Shown here in pieces: positions 10,698 through 21,034 of a stretch of 64,000 bases of DNA. Every line of letters starts with the position of its first letter. Position 1 is the first letter of the stretch. The stretch comes from Echiichthys vipera (Eukaryota; Chordata; Actinopteri; Perciformes; Trachinidae): positions 6,016,401 through 6,080,400 of the forward strand of contig OY829645.1 of NCBI GenBank assembly GCA_963691815.1, given 5' to 3'. Position numbers and translations under genes: made by a program. Under the pieces are notes generated by a model. It saw only the letters and a program-made list of their open reading frames with translations. It had not been told where the DNA came from and ran no database searches.

Positions 10698-12794
10698 CTA
10701 GACATCGACCAGTCTAATATACCGTACATAGTCACCATCCTTATTCTCCTGGTTTTCCTGTTCTTCAGCTAACAGAAGAGGCATGGTCATCATGACAGGA
10801 GCTTTACCTTCAATGGTGGTGGTGATTAGCCTAACCATCAAAGATCTGATACATGGTACACAACAGCATCCACAAGTTACTAGTATAGCCAGGAAAACAG
10901 CGATAGACAGAAACAATGACAGAATCAATATCTTCCATTTTCCAAATACTCTGGTGAACCATTCATCCAAGGGGTTATCCAATCCAGAATGTACGTGCAT
11001 AGTTTTAGAGAGGGTTCGCAATCCTTCTAAGGCCTTGGTCACTGAACCGTCCGGCGCTGTATTGTTGGGAATGAACGTGCAACACATGTTCCCAAACATT
11101 GCACACACCCCCCCTTTTTCGGCTAAAACCATGTCCAAGGCCATCCTATTTTGAACTGCCATAAGTGAAGTCGGGGCTAATTGAGCCGAAAGACCTTCGA
11201 CCGCGTCCCTGGTTAAATTGGTTAGTCGCAGGACATTGTAATGCACATAATTGATGCGATCGACATTTTTGTTAGGCGTGATCGGGAACACAGCACTGAT
11301 AAGGGGGATGTTTTCGAAACCTGCTGCTACTTGATCCACTAATTTGTATCGGTTGGGGACCCTGCGTGGTACTCCAACTGCATCAATATACGTAGGATTG
11401 TTTAATGACGTATCAAATGAACCGGTGTGTCGTTTCTCGAGCACATGACGTCGTTGACGTTGTGTGAGTGCCTGTCTAGCGGTTTCGGTGGCAGACAGAT
11501 GTCTCAAATGGTCGCCTATCAAAAGGAGAGGTGTTCTCAGTCTTACCATCGCGCATTTCCCAATGCTATGTGGGAGAAGACGGACATAGAGTCGGTTAGT
11601 GCCGCAATAGTAATACAATCCTGCCCGAGCCCACGTGCCAATTTCACTTCCGTTTCTGATTTCTTTGCACCAGGAGGAGTCTATGGACCCATAGTCGCGT
11701 TTATCAGGCATTTTGCTGTGAGTTAGATTACATCTTGGGGTATAGTCAGACCATTCATAACATATGTACGTACCATTGTTCTTATTGGGCGTAAATGGAC
11801 CTACTGTGGTTTTGTTAGATATCGGGGGAAACAGATGTCCCAGAGTGGAACAGCTGGTATCAATGCCGTTAGTCAAGCTCATCATGCAATTATAGCCTAC
11901 TGTGTCATTTGGAAAGAGTGGCGCTGGGACTGTTACTAAACTGGGGCGAGCAGATGCACATGCTACACAGTCCCCTTCACTCTGTTCTCGCGCTACCTGA
12001 GCTACCCAGGATACCCACAAGTTTTCTTCAGAGTACCCGGTAGCCATCCGTACTACATCTGCCGGTTTCAATAGAGAGTAGTCTATGACCTTAAAGGTAG
12101 ATCCCAGATCCGGTTTAGTCGCCGGGGCTGGAGTGGACACAGTGGCTAATGCGGTGAGGTTTTGAGGACGAGCCGGGTGTAAGTTTAGTTTTATTAGGCC
12201 CATAGGGTCCTTTCCTGTGATATCTAACCCTAATAAGAAATAGAAGGAGTTTTCGGTATAGTTCCAACAATGTCCACTTGGGCGGTTAGGATACGGATTG
12301 GCTGTTAATTGTAGGACACTCATTGTTAATGGGTTTGTTTGTGCACTAAAATCCCTCTGTATACGAAAGTATCCTGCCGTTTTTATCTTTCCTTCCGAGG
12401 TCGTCGTTTGCGGGTTAAAGTCTCGATTGGTGGCCTGCCAGACATGGTTCCAGCTAGGACACCAAACCTGGCTCCCTGGCCACCCCAGCTGGCAGAGATA
12501 TACGTCATACCCTCTATACGAAGTTGGCTTGCCTCCACAAGGAATTACGCTACATAGGTCAAATTGGAATGCCGAGGTTGAATTTAGGGTGTAATCTAAC
12601 TCAATTCCCCCATATTTCTGTATACACTTATCCTTTTTTTGCGTTCCTCGTTTCTCACGAGAGAACGGGCTAAGGGGTGTCACTGCCTGACTCTGTTCAT
12701 GCTGACCCTCGCATACCCAAAAAATCAGGGGTACAATTATACATGTTAGAGCACCACACGATAATAACACCCCTCTATTACCAAATAGTAGCAT
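10698..12794 (-). CDS. env: ERV C env: complete open envelope glycoprotein, 698 aa
   Basis: The frame is uninterrupted from ATG to stop. The N-terminus has a hydrophobic segment (about residues 10-28) acting as signal peptide. SU is rich in Cys and N-X-S/T sites. A basic stretch RQRR at about residues 449-452 is the likely furin site between SU and TM. TM contains the immunosuppressive-like region followed by CAMFGNMCC, the CX6CC motif of gamma-type Envs that links covalently to SU. Near residues 625-645 lies a long hydrophobic membrane anchor ending in a Cys cluster, then a cytoplasmic tail of about 45 residues. The protein would mediate receptor binding and membrane fusion. It is the only long ORF of C without damage. 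Whether it is expressed cannot be told from sequence. Confidence 0.9.
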   Translation of the reverse strand: MLLFGNRGVLLSCGALTCIIVPLIFWVCEGQHEQSQAVTPLSPFSREKRGTQKKDKCIQKYGGIELDYTLNSTSAFQFDLCSVIPCGGKPTSYRGYDVYLCQLGWPGSQVWCPSWNHVWQATNRDFNPQTTTSEGKIKTAGYFRIQRDFSAQTNPLTMSVLQLTANPYPNRPSGHCWNYTENSFYFLLGLDITGKDPMGLIKLNLHPARPQNLTALATVSTPAPATKPDLGSTFKVIDYSLLKPADVVRMATGYSEENLWVSWVAQVAREQSEGDCVACASARPSLVTVPAPLFPNDTVGYNCMMSLTNGIDTSCSTLGHLFPPISNKTTVGPFTPNKNNGTYICYEWSDYTPRCNLTHSKMPDKRDYGSIDSSWCKEIRNGSEIGTWARAGLYYYCGTNRLYVRLLPHSIGKCAMVRLRTPLLLIGDHLRHLSATETARQALTQRQRRHVLEKRHTGSFDTSLNNPTYIDAVGVPRRVPNRYKLVDQVAAGFENIPLISAVFPITPNKNVDRINYVHYNVLRLTNLTRDAVEGLSAQLAPTSLMAVQNRMALDMVLAEKGGVCAMFGNMCCTFIPNNTAPDGSVTKALEGLRTLSKTMHVHSGLDNPLDEWFTRVFGKWKILILSLFLSIAVFLAILVTCGCCCVPCIRSLMVRLITTTIEGKAPVMMTMPLLLAEEQENQENKDGDYVRYIRLVDV

Positions 12795-13005
12795 GATTTA
12801 GCACTAAAACCTAGTGGTGCCTGTGAGTATTAGTTTTAGCAAACCTAAAGCAAAGTAAATAGCAAATATTACAGATAGAAAAACAAAAAAAGGTTCAGTT
12901 GACACGACATGTCATGGAGATGGTGGGTCTGGCGACGTCGTCTTCTTCGGGTGTTGGTTTTAACGAGCTCAGGTATACTACCTTCCCTCCAGTGCCACCA
13001 GGGGA

Positions 13006-15243
13006 TTATTCTGCCCCTTGTTGGTCGGTGGTCTTTTCTTCTGTACCAGCCGGTACAGTGCACGATGCTTTCAGGTCCTGATGCACCTCACTCAAGGAGC
13101 GTTGTGGTTCTGCTGCTGCCGCACACTGGCTCCAGTGGTACCAAGTGTCGCCTTTCCCCTTCAGTCGGACGGCGTGGGATGTTCGCTCCACCACCTGGTA
13201 TGGACCTGTCCAGCGAGGTTCGGACCACTTCCGCTTGATGACCTTCAGCACCACCTTGTCTGTCTCCGGCGCTGCCTGGGCCTCCGCGTTGCCGAGTCGA
13301 TCGGTCACCTGTTTGCCGAATGCTGAAACGAGACTCTGCAATTCACGGAAATACTCTCTGTTGGTTAGTGGTTGGTCATCATTTTTCATACCAGGCAGGC
13401 TAGACTGTGGCCCTGGCAGAGCCCTTCCTGTTTGCAACTCAAAAGGCGTGAAACCTGTGCTCTGATTCACAGAGCTCCTAACAGACATCAAGGCTAATGG
13501 TAGGGCGTCAACCCAATTCATTTTGGTCTGTGCACAGATTTTGGCCAATTTGTTTTTTATAGTCTGATTCATTCTTTCTACTTTCCCTTGTGACTGGGGA
13601 TGGTAAACTGTACCAAACTTGTGTTTCAAACCCAGCATTGATTCAACCTTCTGCAAATCCTGATTCTTGAAATGTGTTCCGTTATCTGACCTGATTTTCT
13701 CCGGGAACCCATGTCTCGGGATGTACTGATTTATCAAAAACTTAATTACCGTCTTACTGTCTTCCTTCTTCGCAGGCCATGCCTCTGGCCATCCTGTATA
13801 TGCATCCACACACATCAACACATACCTATACCCTCTTACCATGGTAACCATATCTGTATAATCGATTATGATTTCTCTTCCGACTCTGGGTTCTAGAGGA
13901 TATCTTCCAGGATGTGGTTTCACCGTGGGTCTGGCATTGTACTGTGTACATATTTTGCATGTGGTCACATAGTGTTTGGCCATGTCTTTCAGATAAGGAT
14001 GCCACCAATGTTCCAGATTTCTCATCATCTGAGCCACACCCACGTGTCCCACACCGTGTGCTTCAGCTAAAGCGGTCTGTCTACCGTCCGGTGGCAAAAC
14101 GAGACGCCCATCCGGGCCTCTCCACAAACCATCCGTTTGTGTTGCCCCTCTAGCTTTCCACATGGTTTTCTCCTGTGGCGACGCTGCTGCTTGTCCATTT
14201 TTGAGTGCACTCAGATCAGATAGCTCTTCTGCCTCTGAACACACTACTATTGCTTGTGTTACGTATCCTGCCGCCTTCTTTGCGGCTTGATCAGCTGCGT
14301 CATTGCCTTGTCTTACTCGTGTGTTGACTTTGTCATGTCCTTTGCATTTTATTACTGCTACCTCATTTGGGAGTAATAATGCATTTGCCAGTTCTCTCAT
14401 TTCAGTTTCATGTTTGATGGGTTTTTTGTTGGTCGTCAGAAAGCCTGTCCTTAACCATTGTTTTAATTCTACATGGACCGCGCCCGTTGCATACGCGGAG
14501 TCTGAATAAATGTTTACTCTCTGTCCTTCACCTATTTTTAGGGCCGCTATAAGGGCCAGCACCTCCGCTCTTTGGGCTGATTGCTGTCCCTGTATTCGTT
14601 CCGCGCTTCGTGTGACGAACTGTCCTTGTAGATCCTCTACCACCGCGAAGGCAGCTTTTAACCCTTCCTTCTCATCTCTAAAGCAACAGCCGTCTGTGTA
14701 CAAGTCTCTGGGACCATCAATTGCTTGTGCCTGCAAGTCAGGTCGCACTTTTTCATCCCTATATATTATGTCCACGCATGTGTGAGGTTCTCCTGTTCCC
14801 ATTTGATCGGCCATATTTATTCCTTCATGTGTGAATGTTAAATTCGGGGCTTCGAGTATATGACTCAATCTTCGTTGTCGTAACGCCGTTAATGTGAATG
14901 CTTGTGAGTTGACATATGCTACCACACTGTGTGACGTCAAAATGTGTAATTGATGGCCCATGACGACATGGGCCGTTTTCTGAATGATTTTAGCCAAACC
15001 TGCTGCGTGTCGAGTGCAGTCATGATGTCGTTTTTCCATTTCGTCTAACATGACGCTTACATACATTAATACTATCCTATCTCCCCCTTTTCTCTGGAAC
15101 AAAATGCCGTTGGCACAGGCATTTGTGACAGAAATAATCGAGACAGAACGGTAACGAGTAGTCTGGAATGGCCAATTCAGCGGCGGACGAAAGTGCCTGT
15201 TTAAGATTGATAAAAGCTTCTTCCGCCTCCTGGGTCCAGTCAA
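13006..15243 (-). pseudogene. ERV C pol: RNase H and integrase
   Basis: The 745-codon open frame holds the rest of pol after frame changes upstream. RNase H motifs are DLYTDGCCF, RAEVLALIAAL and IYSDSAYA, followed by KCKGHD. Integrase has an HHCC zinc site (HGVGHVG ... CKICTQYN), then the DDE triad in IIDYTDM, RSDNGTHF and GKVERMNQ. The C-terminal region KRKWSEPRWTGPYQVVERT is the usual beta-barrel end. The first about 25 codons (up to VTNACANG) are read in the wrong frame. The true frame upstream is at 15292-15160, so a frameshift lies near 15,130-15,165. The stop at 13006 is 212 bases before the env start codon. Confidence 0.88.
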
Positions 15244-17060
15244 GAGACGCTGAGAGATTCCGCATACCCTGTTCTTTCACGAGGTTGCGCAATGGAGCCG
15301 TCAGTCCAACATAGTCAGCAATATACGACCTACTATAGCCTGAGTCCTAAAAACGACAGCATGTCTTTTACCATCATGGGTTTTGAATGATGCAAAATGG
15401 TGGATTTATGCTGTGGAGAGAGGCTAGTCCCCTTCTGAGAAATTACCCTTCCCAAAAAAGAAACCTGCTTTCGACAGACTTGCAGTTTGTTTTTGCTGAC
15501 TTTAAATCCCCCTTTTGCCAAATGAATCAGAACGAGTTGCGTCGCTTGTAGGCATAACGTGGCCGTTGGTGCAGCAAGTAGCAGGTCGTCTACGTACTGA
15601 ACCAAAGTCACTTGGACGGGTAAGGGACAGTCGACTAACAGTTCCTTGAGGGTCTGATTAAACAGTCCAGGGGAGAGGGCGAAACCTTGTGGTAGGTGGG
15701 TGTATCTAAGTTGTTGTCCTTGGAAGGTAAATGAAAAAATGTCCCGTAACTCCTTGGCCAAAGGTAAACAGAAGAACGCATTAGCCAAATCAATACAGGT
15801 GAACCACTGTTGTTCCGGAGCCAAATTCGTGAGCGCAACATATGGGTTAGGAACTGGTACTGTGGGAGTAAGAAGGATGTCATTAATCGCCCTCAGATCA
15901 TGTGCCATGCGATATTTACCTGTCCCTTTCTTTTCAACCGGCAAAATGGGCGTGTTCCATTCGGAATGTGATTGCTCCAGGACCCCTGAGTGGAGAAGGC
16001 CCAGGATTGTGTCAGCTATCCCCTCCTCAGCTTGAGGCTTATGCGGATACTGCCTGATCCAGATAGGATTGTCGTCCTGTATCTGGAAAGTGACCGGCGA
16101 GCATTGTACCATGCCGACGTCCGTCGGGCCATTTGCCCATAAACTAGCAGGAAGTCCGGCAAGTATGTTGGTGGCCTCTGGGTGATCTGTCTGCTCGCGA
16201 CCATGATGTCTGGACAACTGTGCATGTTCTAAGATTACCCGATCAGTTCCTGAAACTAAAATACGATAAGTGTTAGTCGTATTCGAATATTGGACTTGTG
16301 GCAGCGGTGTGTCTACCCAATCCGTTTGCTGTATTGCCCTTTTAACAATGCTCCCAAGTTCCTTGGCCTGATGTTGAGGATGCAGCGCCAGAGAAACGTG
16401 TGGCGACGCCTCGTCATCCATCATGTACCAGGAAGTCTGTTCAGGTGTTAAGTTAACCGCAGCAGCCACACCCTCTGGTGCAACATAAATGTATTGTGTG
16501 TCAATTTCCCAAGTCTGCCCTTCAAGGCAGCTTTGATATTTATCCTGATACCAATCAGTTTGTGCTCTATCATAGAACAGTGTGACATGTGGTGGATCCG
16601 GAGGAGAGACGTAGGGCTCGATCTGAGCTATCCAGGGTTTCCAGAGAGAGTAAGCCGAAAGAACGCTACCCTGCCCCGGCGTTTGTGGTTGTATAGTTCC
16701 CCAGTATATGTCGACACATTGTTCGGTTACAGGTTGCAGCAGATATTGTCCAGCTGAGGCTGGGCCGTTCGAGCATGGCAGTCGAGTACCGTCCGGTAGA
16801 GTGACAACCAGTCCATCAGCACAACACAGGATGGATGCTCCCATTTTAATGAGCATATCCCTCCCCAGGAGATTCATAGGGACCATGGGAGAATGCACAA
16901 AGGGATGCACAAAAGTCTGTGGGCCAATTTTTGTTAACAGGGGTTTGGTAATCGGCAGAGTTTGTTTTTCCCCAGAGAAGCCCACAAGTGTGATGGTGTT
17001 TGAAGATAGAGAACCGGGAGGTAATGATTTTATCGTTGAGCCCCCGTGTCAACCAAAAAT
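15160..17060 (-). pseudogene. ERV C protease and reverse transcriptase
   Basis: The protease active site LVDTGA lies at 17039-17055 in the gag frame. Immediately after it (about 17,036) a one-base loss puts the remaining protease and RT into the frame that runs 16985-15333. That frame carries the GRDMLIKMGASILC protease end, RT blocks DLANAFFCLP and LPQGFALSPG, and the catalytic YVDDLLLAAP box at about 15,575-15,605 (complement). It stops after SFLGLRL at 15333. The thumb continues in another frame (LRNLVKEQ ... SLDWTQEAEEAF). At least three frameshifts therefore separate gag from RNase H. RT length and motif order match gammaretroviral enzymes. Confidence 0.85.
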
Positions 17061-17140
17061 GGCAATTTGGCCGTTCCTACTTGTACAGACAACATTGGTT
17101 CTGCCGTGGGATTGTTGTCCGTGTGGTTCTCAGGGGTGTG

Positions 17141-19481
17141 TCAATATTGGCTGGACTCCTCCAAGCCACCCTCCCACTGTGGAAACTGGCCGGGATCATT
17201 GTTGCTGCCCTCTGGTGGGGCCTTGTCAGTGGCACGCCAAGGAGGACATGGAGGTCGTCGTCCTCCAGATGCACGGCCTCTGGCCCGGAAACGTGATGGA
17301 CCGCCCTGTCCTCTGGGGCAGTCTCTGGCCCAGTGTCCTTGGTCACCGCATACAAAGCAACCCTCCCTCGACTGACCACGCCCTGTACTGCCCTTTCCAT
17401 GCCCTTCTCGGAACCTGCTGCCACCCCTCACGAATCCCCTGCCACGCCCACTGCCCCTCGTTTGTTGTGGGTGTGGTGGCACCCATGGAATGTGATCAGA
17501 GTGGAATGAGTCGGGCGTGTATGCTGCGGCAACCATCACCTTCCCAGAGTCCTTATTAGACTTCTTTTTGTCATTTACTTTTTGTCTCGCATCAGATAAT
17601 TGTAATTTCAGTAGTTGTGTCTGTAATTCTTTAAGATCCTCTGTCTCTTTTTGAGTTTGGTCTTGTGCACGAGTCAAATGATGTATGAGATGTTTTTCCC
17701 AATTAGTCGACTTCGCCCCTAACATATCCGGATTATTGACCATAGCCACTCTGACTTCCTCCGGAACTCCCTCCAGTACCGCCTGTCTAAACCATTCACG
17801 TTGTGTACCTTCTTTGCCAGGGTGCATGCCTGTATATTTTAACCATAAATCTTTGCCGTTGTCAATGTATTCTCGCGGATTTTGCTTAGGATCCCACCTC
17901 ATTTTGGGCATGGCGGCTGCGCTGGGCAATGGGTATTTTTCCCTTAAAAACTGACCAATCAGAGTGCTCAGCGCCAAAAATGGAGTATCATCACTTAGGC
18001 CAACGGTCCCTGCCTGTTGTTCAAGAGACGCTAAGTCTCCTCCTGTCATGCAACGTGCAGCTACTGCTCGGAAGTCACCCAGTCCTAGTTTCTGTCCCGC
18101 AGTTAACGCATCTAATTTGGCTAACCACAAGTTACCCCCTTCGGACATAGGTGGTAGTTTTCAACAATGGCACCAAGGTCTCCCTGACTATAAGGTTTAT
18201 ATTGTCCTCTATTGTTATTTGACGTCACCAGCGGATAATTGCCATGTGCCCCTCCAGAAAGATTTTCCTGATGGGTTGTGCGATTTCTGGCCGCAACCCT
18301 GCTACCAATAGTATTTTCCAGGGCTCTAACAGTGGCTGTTGATTCCCAAATTCTCTCCTGTAAGGCAGACCTCTCGCGTTCTAGTATTTCTGTTACAGAA
18401 GGAGACTGACGGGCAGATGCCGGATCGTTATTGTCCCAGGATCCTAACAGATCCATAGAGACAGGAACGACATTCCCAGTCTGTTCTTCTGCCCCTTTCC
18501 CCCTAAAGGCGGCCCATCCTCGACCTGTTGAATCGAGTGGTGGTAAAGGAGTATTAGAGCTCAGTGTGGGGAAGTCTATAGGCTGCGACGGTGGCTGTGC
18601 TGTTGGAGCGGGGGCAGTGGTGAGTGGTGGAGGTTGGGGTTGGGTCTGTTGCTTCAGTGTCGAGTGGTACTTTTGTAATTCATTTTCTAACTTTGCCCAT
18701 TCTTCGGCTTGTTTTTCACGTTGTTTGCACAGATCAAATGGAACAGTGTCCATTCCGCCTGAGCTGGTATTAACCGTTGGTGGCGGGGGTGGAGGTGGCC
18801 ACGAGGCCCCTCCTGTTGCCTGTGAGATGGAGCCTGTTTGTAGGCTTGAGGTGTTACTAGCAATATCCTGTGTGTACACTTCCTCCTCTTCACCGACCGT
18901 GAGGGTGCCCTCAGTAATATACAATGTTGGATACATGCCAGGGGTTTCTGAAATTTGAGTCATGGCTGAAGGGGAATACGGAGGTGGACATGACGAAGCT
19001 GTGGCAGAAATGGCGAGTTGTTTTTTTAGTGGGTGTGGTTTTTTTGTGTAAGTGTTTTGTACTTTGCCAGTAAAACCCTAGTTCCGACCACTCCCTTCTA
19101 TATTCCTCCAGAGCTTCCACTTTTTTCTTATATCCGGAACGTTTCATTATTCCTGCATTTATATCCGGAACGTTTCATTATTCCTGCATTCTTACCCTTG
19201 TCGTTCATTTCATCCCTTGTCACCCGACTTTCACACTCCTTCTCCCATAACCACTTGCCCAATGATCCTTTCTCACCCATTTCTTTCCCTTTTCTCTTCA
19301 CCAACCCTTCCACTTTAACTCTTATCTCTGACAATTTCTTTTCTTTCCCTTTCGGTCCGAGGGTGGTATCCGCTACTTTCATCATATTGTCTAACTGGAC
19401 TGCAAATGACGTCCATCTGGAGTTGGGGTTAACCGGACCCCAACCTCCATCGTCCTGCTCGGGATCAAATTCTCCGTTCAT
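17141..19481 (-). pseudogene. ERV C gag (frameshifted)
   Basis: Gag begins at 19481 (MNGEFDPEQD), giving a matrix-like region rich in Lys and Glu. A direct 28-29 base tandem duplication at about 19,131-19,188 breaks the frame, and another change occurs near 19,000. The frame 18963-18121 holds a proline-rich linker (run of seven Pro) and a coiled stretch. A one-base difference near 18,160 shifts to the capsid/nucleocapsid frame 18148-17141. Capsid contains KEGTQREWFRQAVLEG. The nucleocapsid has one CX2CX4HX4C knuckle (CFVCGDQGHWARDC) in an Arg/Gly-rich context. Gag ends at TGA 17141-17143, and protease continues in the same frame beyond it, suggesting stop-codon readthrough as in gammaretroviruses. 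Confidence 0.85.
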
Positions 19482-20427
19482 TATTTTCTTATATGATTAC
19501 TGTCTTCTGAACCTTATTCTGAGAAGGTGACTCATCCACGGCCAATCAGCTCTTGCTGATCCTGCTGACTTTGTTCGTTACAGATCACCTCTGATTGGAA
19601 CAGCCAGGACACCGTGTTATTTGTTCACTTCGCTCTTATTGTGAGTCAGAAAACAGCAAGCCTGATATTTAATTATTCCAAAATGGCGCCTAAGTATCTC
19701 TTCTGCCTTTTCTGTTGTTTATTCACTTTCACAATCCACACTAAATATTCTGGTGACGTATATGGTGCAACCATAAATGAAATTATAACACTTTGCTGCT
19801 CTCGTCAACGGGGGTCATTGCCGGTAATGCCGTTCTAGTAAAGGAAGCTTCTACACAGACTCACGTCTGTGCGCCTTCACTCTCGGGGTTACCCCAGAAC
19901 GTGCACCACTTTTCCCGTTTCAGATAAAAACAGCGACAGAATTACACCTCCCTCTGTTGTCCCACAGAAATGTGTATTCCTCAGAACCTGAGTCTGATGT
20001 CAAAGTGGATATACACACAAACCTCCCACACTTCGTTAAACACACATATGAGTCCCAGACTCAGCTTATAGCAAAATTTGTGATGCCTCTGTGAGCTAAA
20101 ACTCACTTATAGAATTTGGGGTATCCTCAGTTCCCCGGGCCTCTAACCCAGTAACCTCCTAGGTTTTGTCCGTATCCTCGTCAGAATAACGGTGGGGTCA
20201 ACCACGACCCAGGACCATTCTCAGTTTACCATTCTCAGTTTTGCCAATATCTCAATTTAAATAGTTTACTCACTGTGGCGCAGGCAAGGCACAATGTTTT
20301 AGAATGCCCAATGTGCAGAGTTTCGATTAAACAGGTTCTGCTTACCTTTACTGATGTGCCGGCTTGTGTCTCACGCTGTTCCCCGTGAAGAAACCTTTTG
20401 GGTCGAATTTGCCTTCTCCTCCTTCCG
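19482..20427 (-). other. ERV C untranslated leader
   Basis: This is roughly 0.95 kb of non-coding sequence between the primer site and gag. Its primer-proximal half (about 19,810-20,427) is nearly identical in content to the leader of ERV E (45,022-45,700), where the packaging signal would be expected. Phrases shared include the ggcccggggaactgagg block. Confidence 0.75.
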
Positions 20428-20445
20428 ATCCCGGACGGGCCCCCA
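20428..20445 (-). promoter_or_regulatory. ERV C primer-binding site, tRNA-Pro type
   Basis: On the minus strand it reads TGGGGGCCCGTCCGGGAT, three bases inside the U5 end. It differs at one position from the ERV E site TGGGGGCTCGTCCGGGAT, which is the tRNA-Pro-complementary site used by murine-leukaemia-type viruses. Confidence 0.85.
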
Positions 20446-20448
20446 AAT

Positions 20449-20589
20449 TGTTGAGATCAACCTGCAGTTGCCTCCCCGGGTTCGTTGATCGGAGGATGGA
20501 AGAAGAGATCTCAAGCCATTGTCTCAAGATCTCTTCTTCCATCCTCCGATCAACGAACCCGGGGAGGCAACTGCAGGTTGATCTCAACA
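20449..20589 (-). repeat. ERV C 5' LTR remnant: U5 foldback
   Basis: Only U5 is present, and it is doubled head to head. Bases 20449-20511 and 20527-20589 are perfect reverse complements (63 bp) with a 15-base spacer. The outer arm plus spacer matches the antisense of C's own U5 (compare 9936-10015), and the inner arm is the normal sense U5 joining the primer site. U3 and R are absent. Both provirus ends thus carry the U5 terminus, and both touch a CAAC duplication. Confidence 0.85.
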
Positions 20590-20593
20590 CAAC
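20590..20593. repeat. Target-site duplication of ERV C, right copy (CAAC)
   Basis: This is the second copy of the 4-bp duplication at 9932-9935, adjoining the outer arm of the U5 foldback. Confidence 0.75.
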
Positions 20594-20647
20594 CCATAGA
20601 TTCTGTTGCCTTTGTCTTTAACATGCTTTTGCCTGAGGTAAAATGTC

Positions 20648-21034
20648 AGTGTTCATCATTCAGATCCAGATTGGTAGAAACTGGTATATTGCCTTACCAT
20701 ACATGACTATTGGTGTTAAAGATTTGAACGGTGTAGATGTGAACCCAGTGCAGGACACCCCTGTGGCCTCCAGAAAGGAAGACACCTACATTCACTTCAG
20801 TGTGACGAGGAGATCCAGAGACATGTGGAGAAGTTACCAGAAGGAGCAGCTATCTTCTTTGAATTCAAGCACTACGAACCTAAAAAGAGGTTCACCGGCA
20901 CTAAATGTTTTGCCTTGGGCCCCATTGTCATGGAACTGTACAAGAAGCCCACAGACTTCAAGAGGAAGAAACTGCAGCTTCTAACAAAGAAACACACCTA
21001 TCTCCATCTTCACAGCCACTGCCTTGATAAATAG
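20648..21034 (+). pseudogene. aida: AIDA-like C2-domain fragment inside element D
   Basis: The translation matches the C-terminal C2 domain of AIDA (axin interactor, dorsalization-associated) as I recall it. Segments include VKDLNGVDVNPVQDTPVASR, then after a one-base frame change HVEKLPEGAAIFFEFKHY, and finally LYKKPTDFKRKKLQLLTKK with a stop at 21032-21034. About nine residues are missing after the TKCFA segment, and the first strand of the domain is scrambled. The coding part is continuous although the vertebrate gene has several exons here. An A-rich AATAAAAAAAG stretch follows at about 21,145. A processed copy or transduplicated cDNA fragment carried by the transposon fits best. It is not functional. 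Confidence 0.82.

Larger units (their letters stand above)
9936..20589 (-). mobile_element. ERV C: gammaretrovirus-like provirus, minus strand
   Basis: The order on the minus strand is a U5-only 5' LTR remnant (20449-20589), tRNA-Pro primer site, leader, gag (19481-17141), protease, pol (to 13006), env (12794-10698), polypurine tract and 3' LTR (10543-9936). Gag, protease and pol each carry frameshifts; env is open throughout. A CAAC duplication flanks it, so the ends are integration ends despite the odd 5' LTR. It lies within transposon D. ERV A, ERV E's outer parts and ERV F belong to the same broad family by shared pol and env motifs. Confidence 0.9.

Noticed and set aside
16708..17559. 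283-codon plus-strand ORF
   Set aside because: It lies antisense to the gag, protease and pol of ERV C, whose motifs are clear on the minus strand. Its length follows from the complementary coding composition.
18431..18958. 175-codon plus-strand ORF with Gly-rich run
   Set aside because: It is the antisense of the proline-rich linker of ERV C gag.
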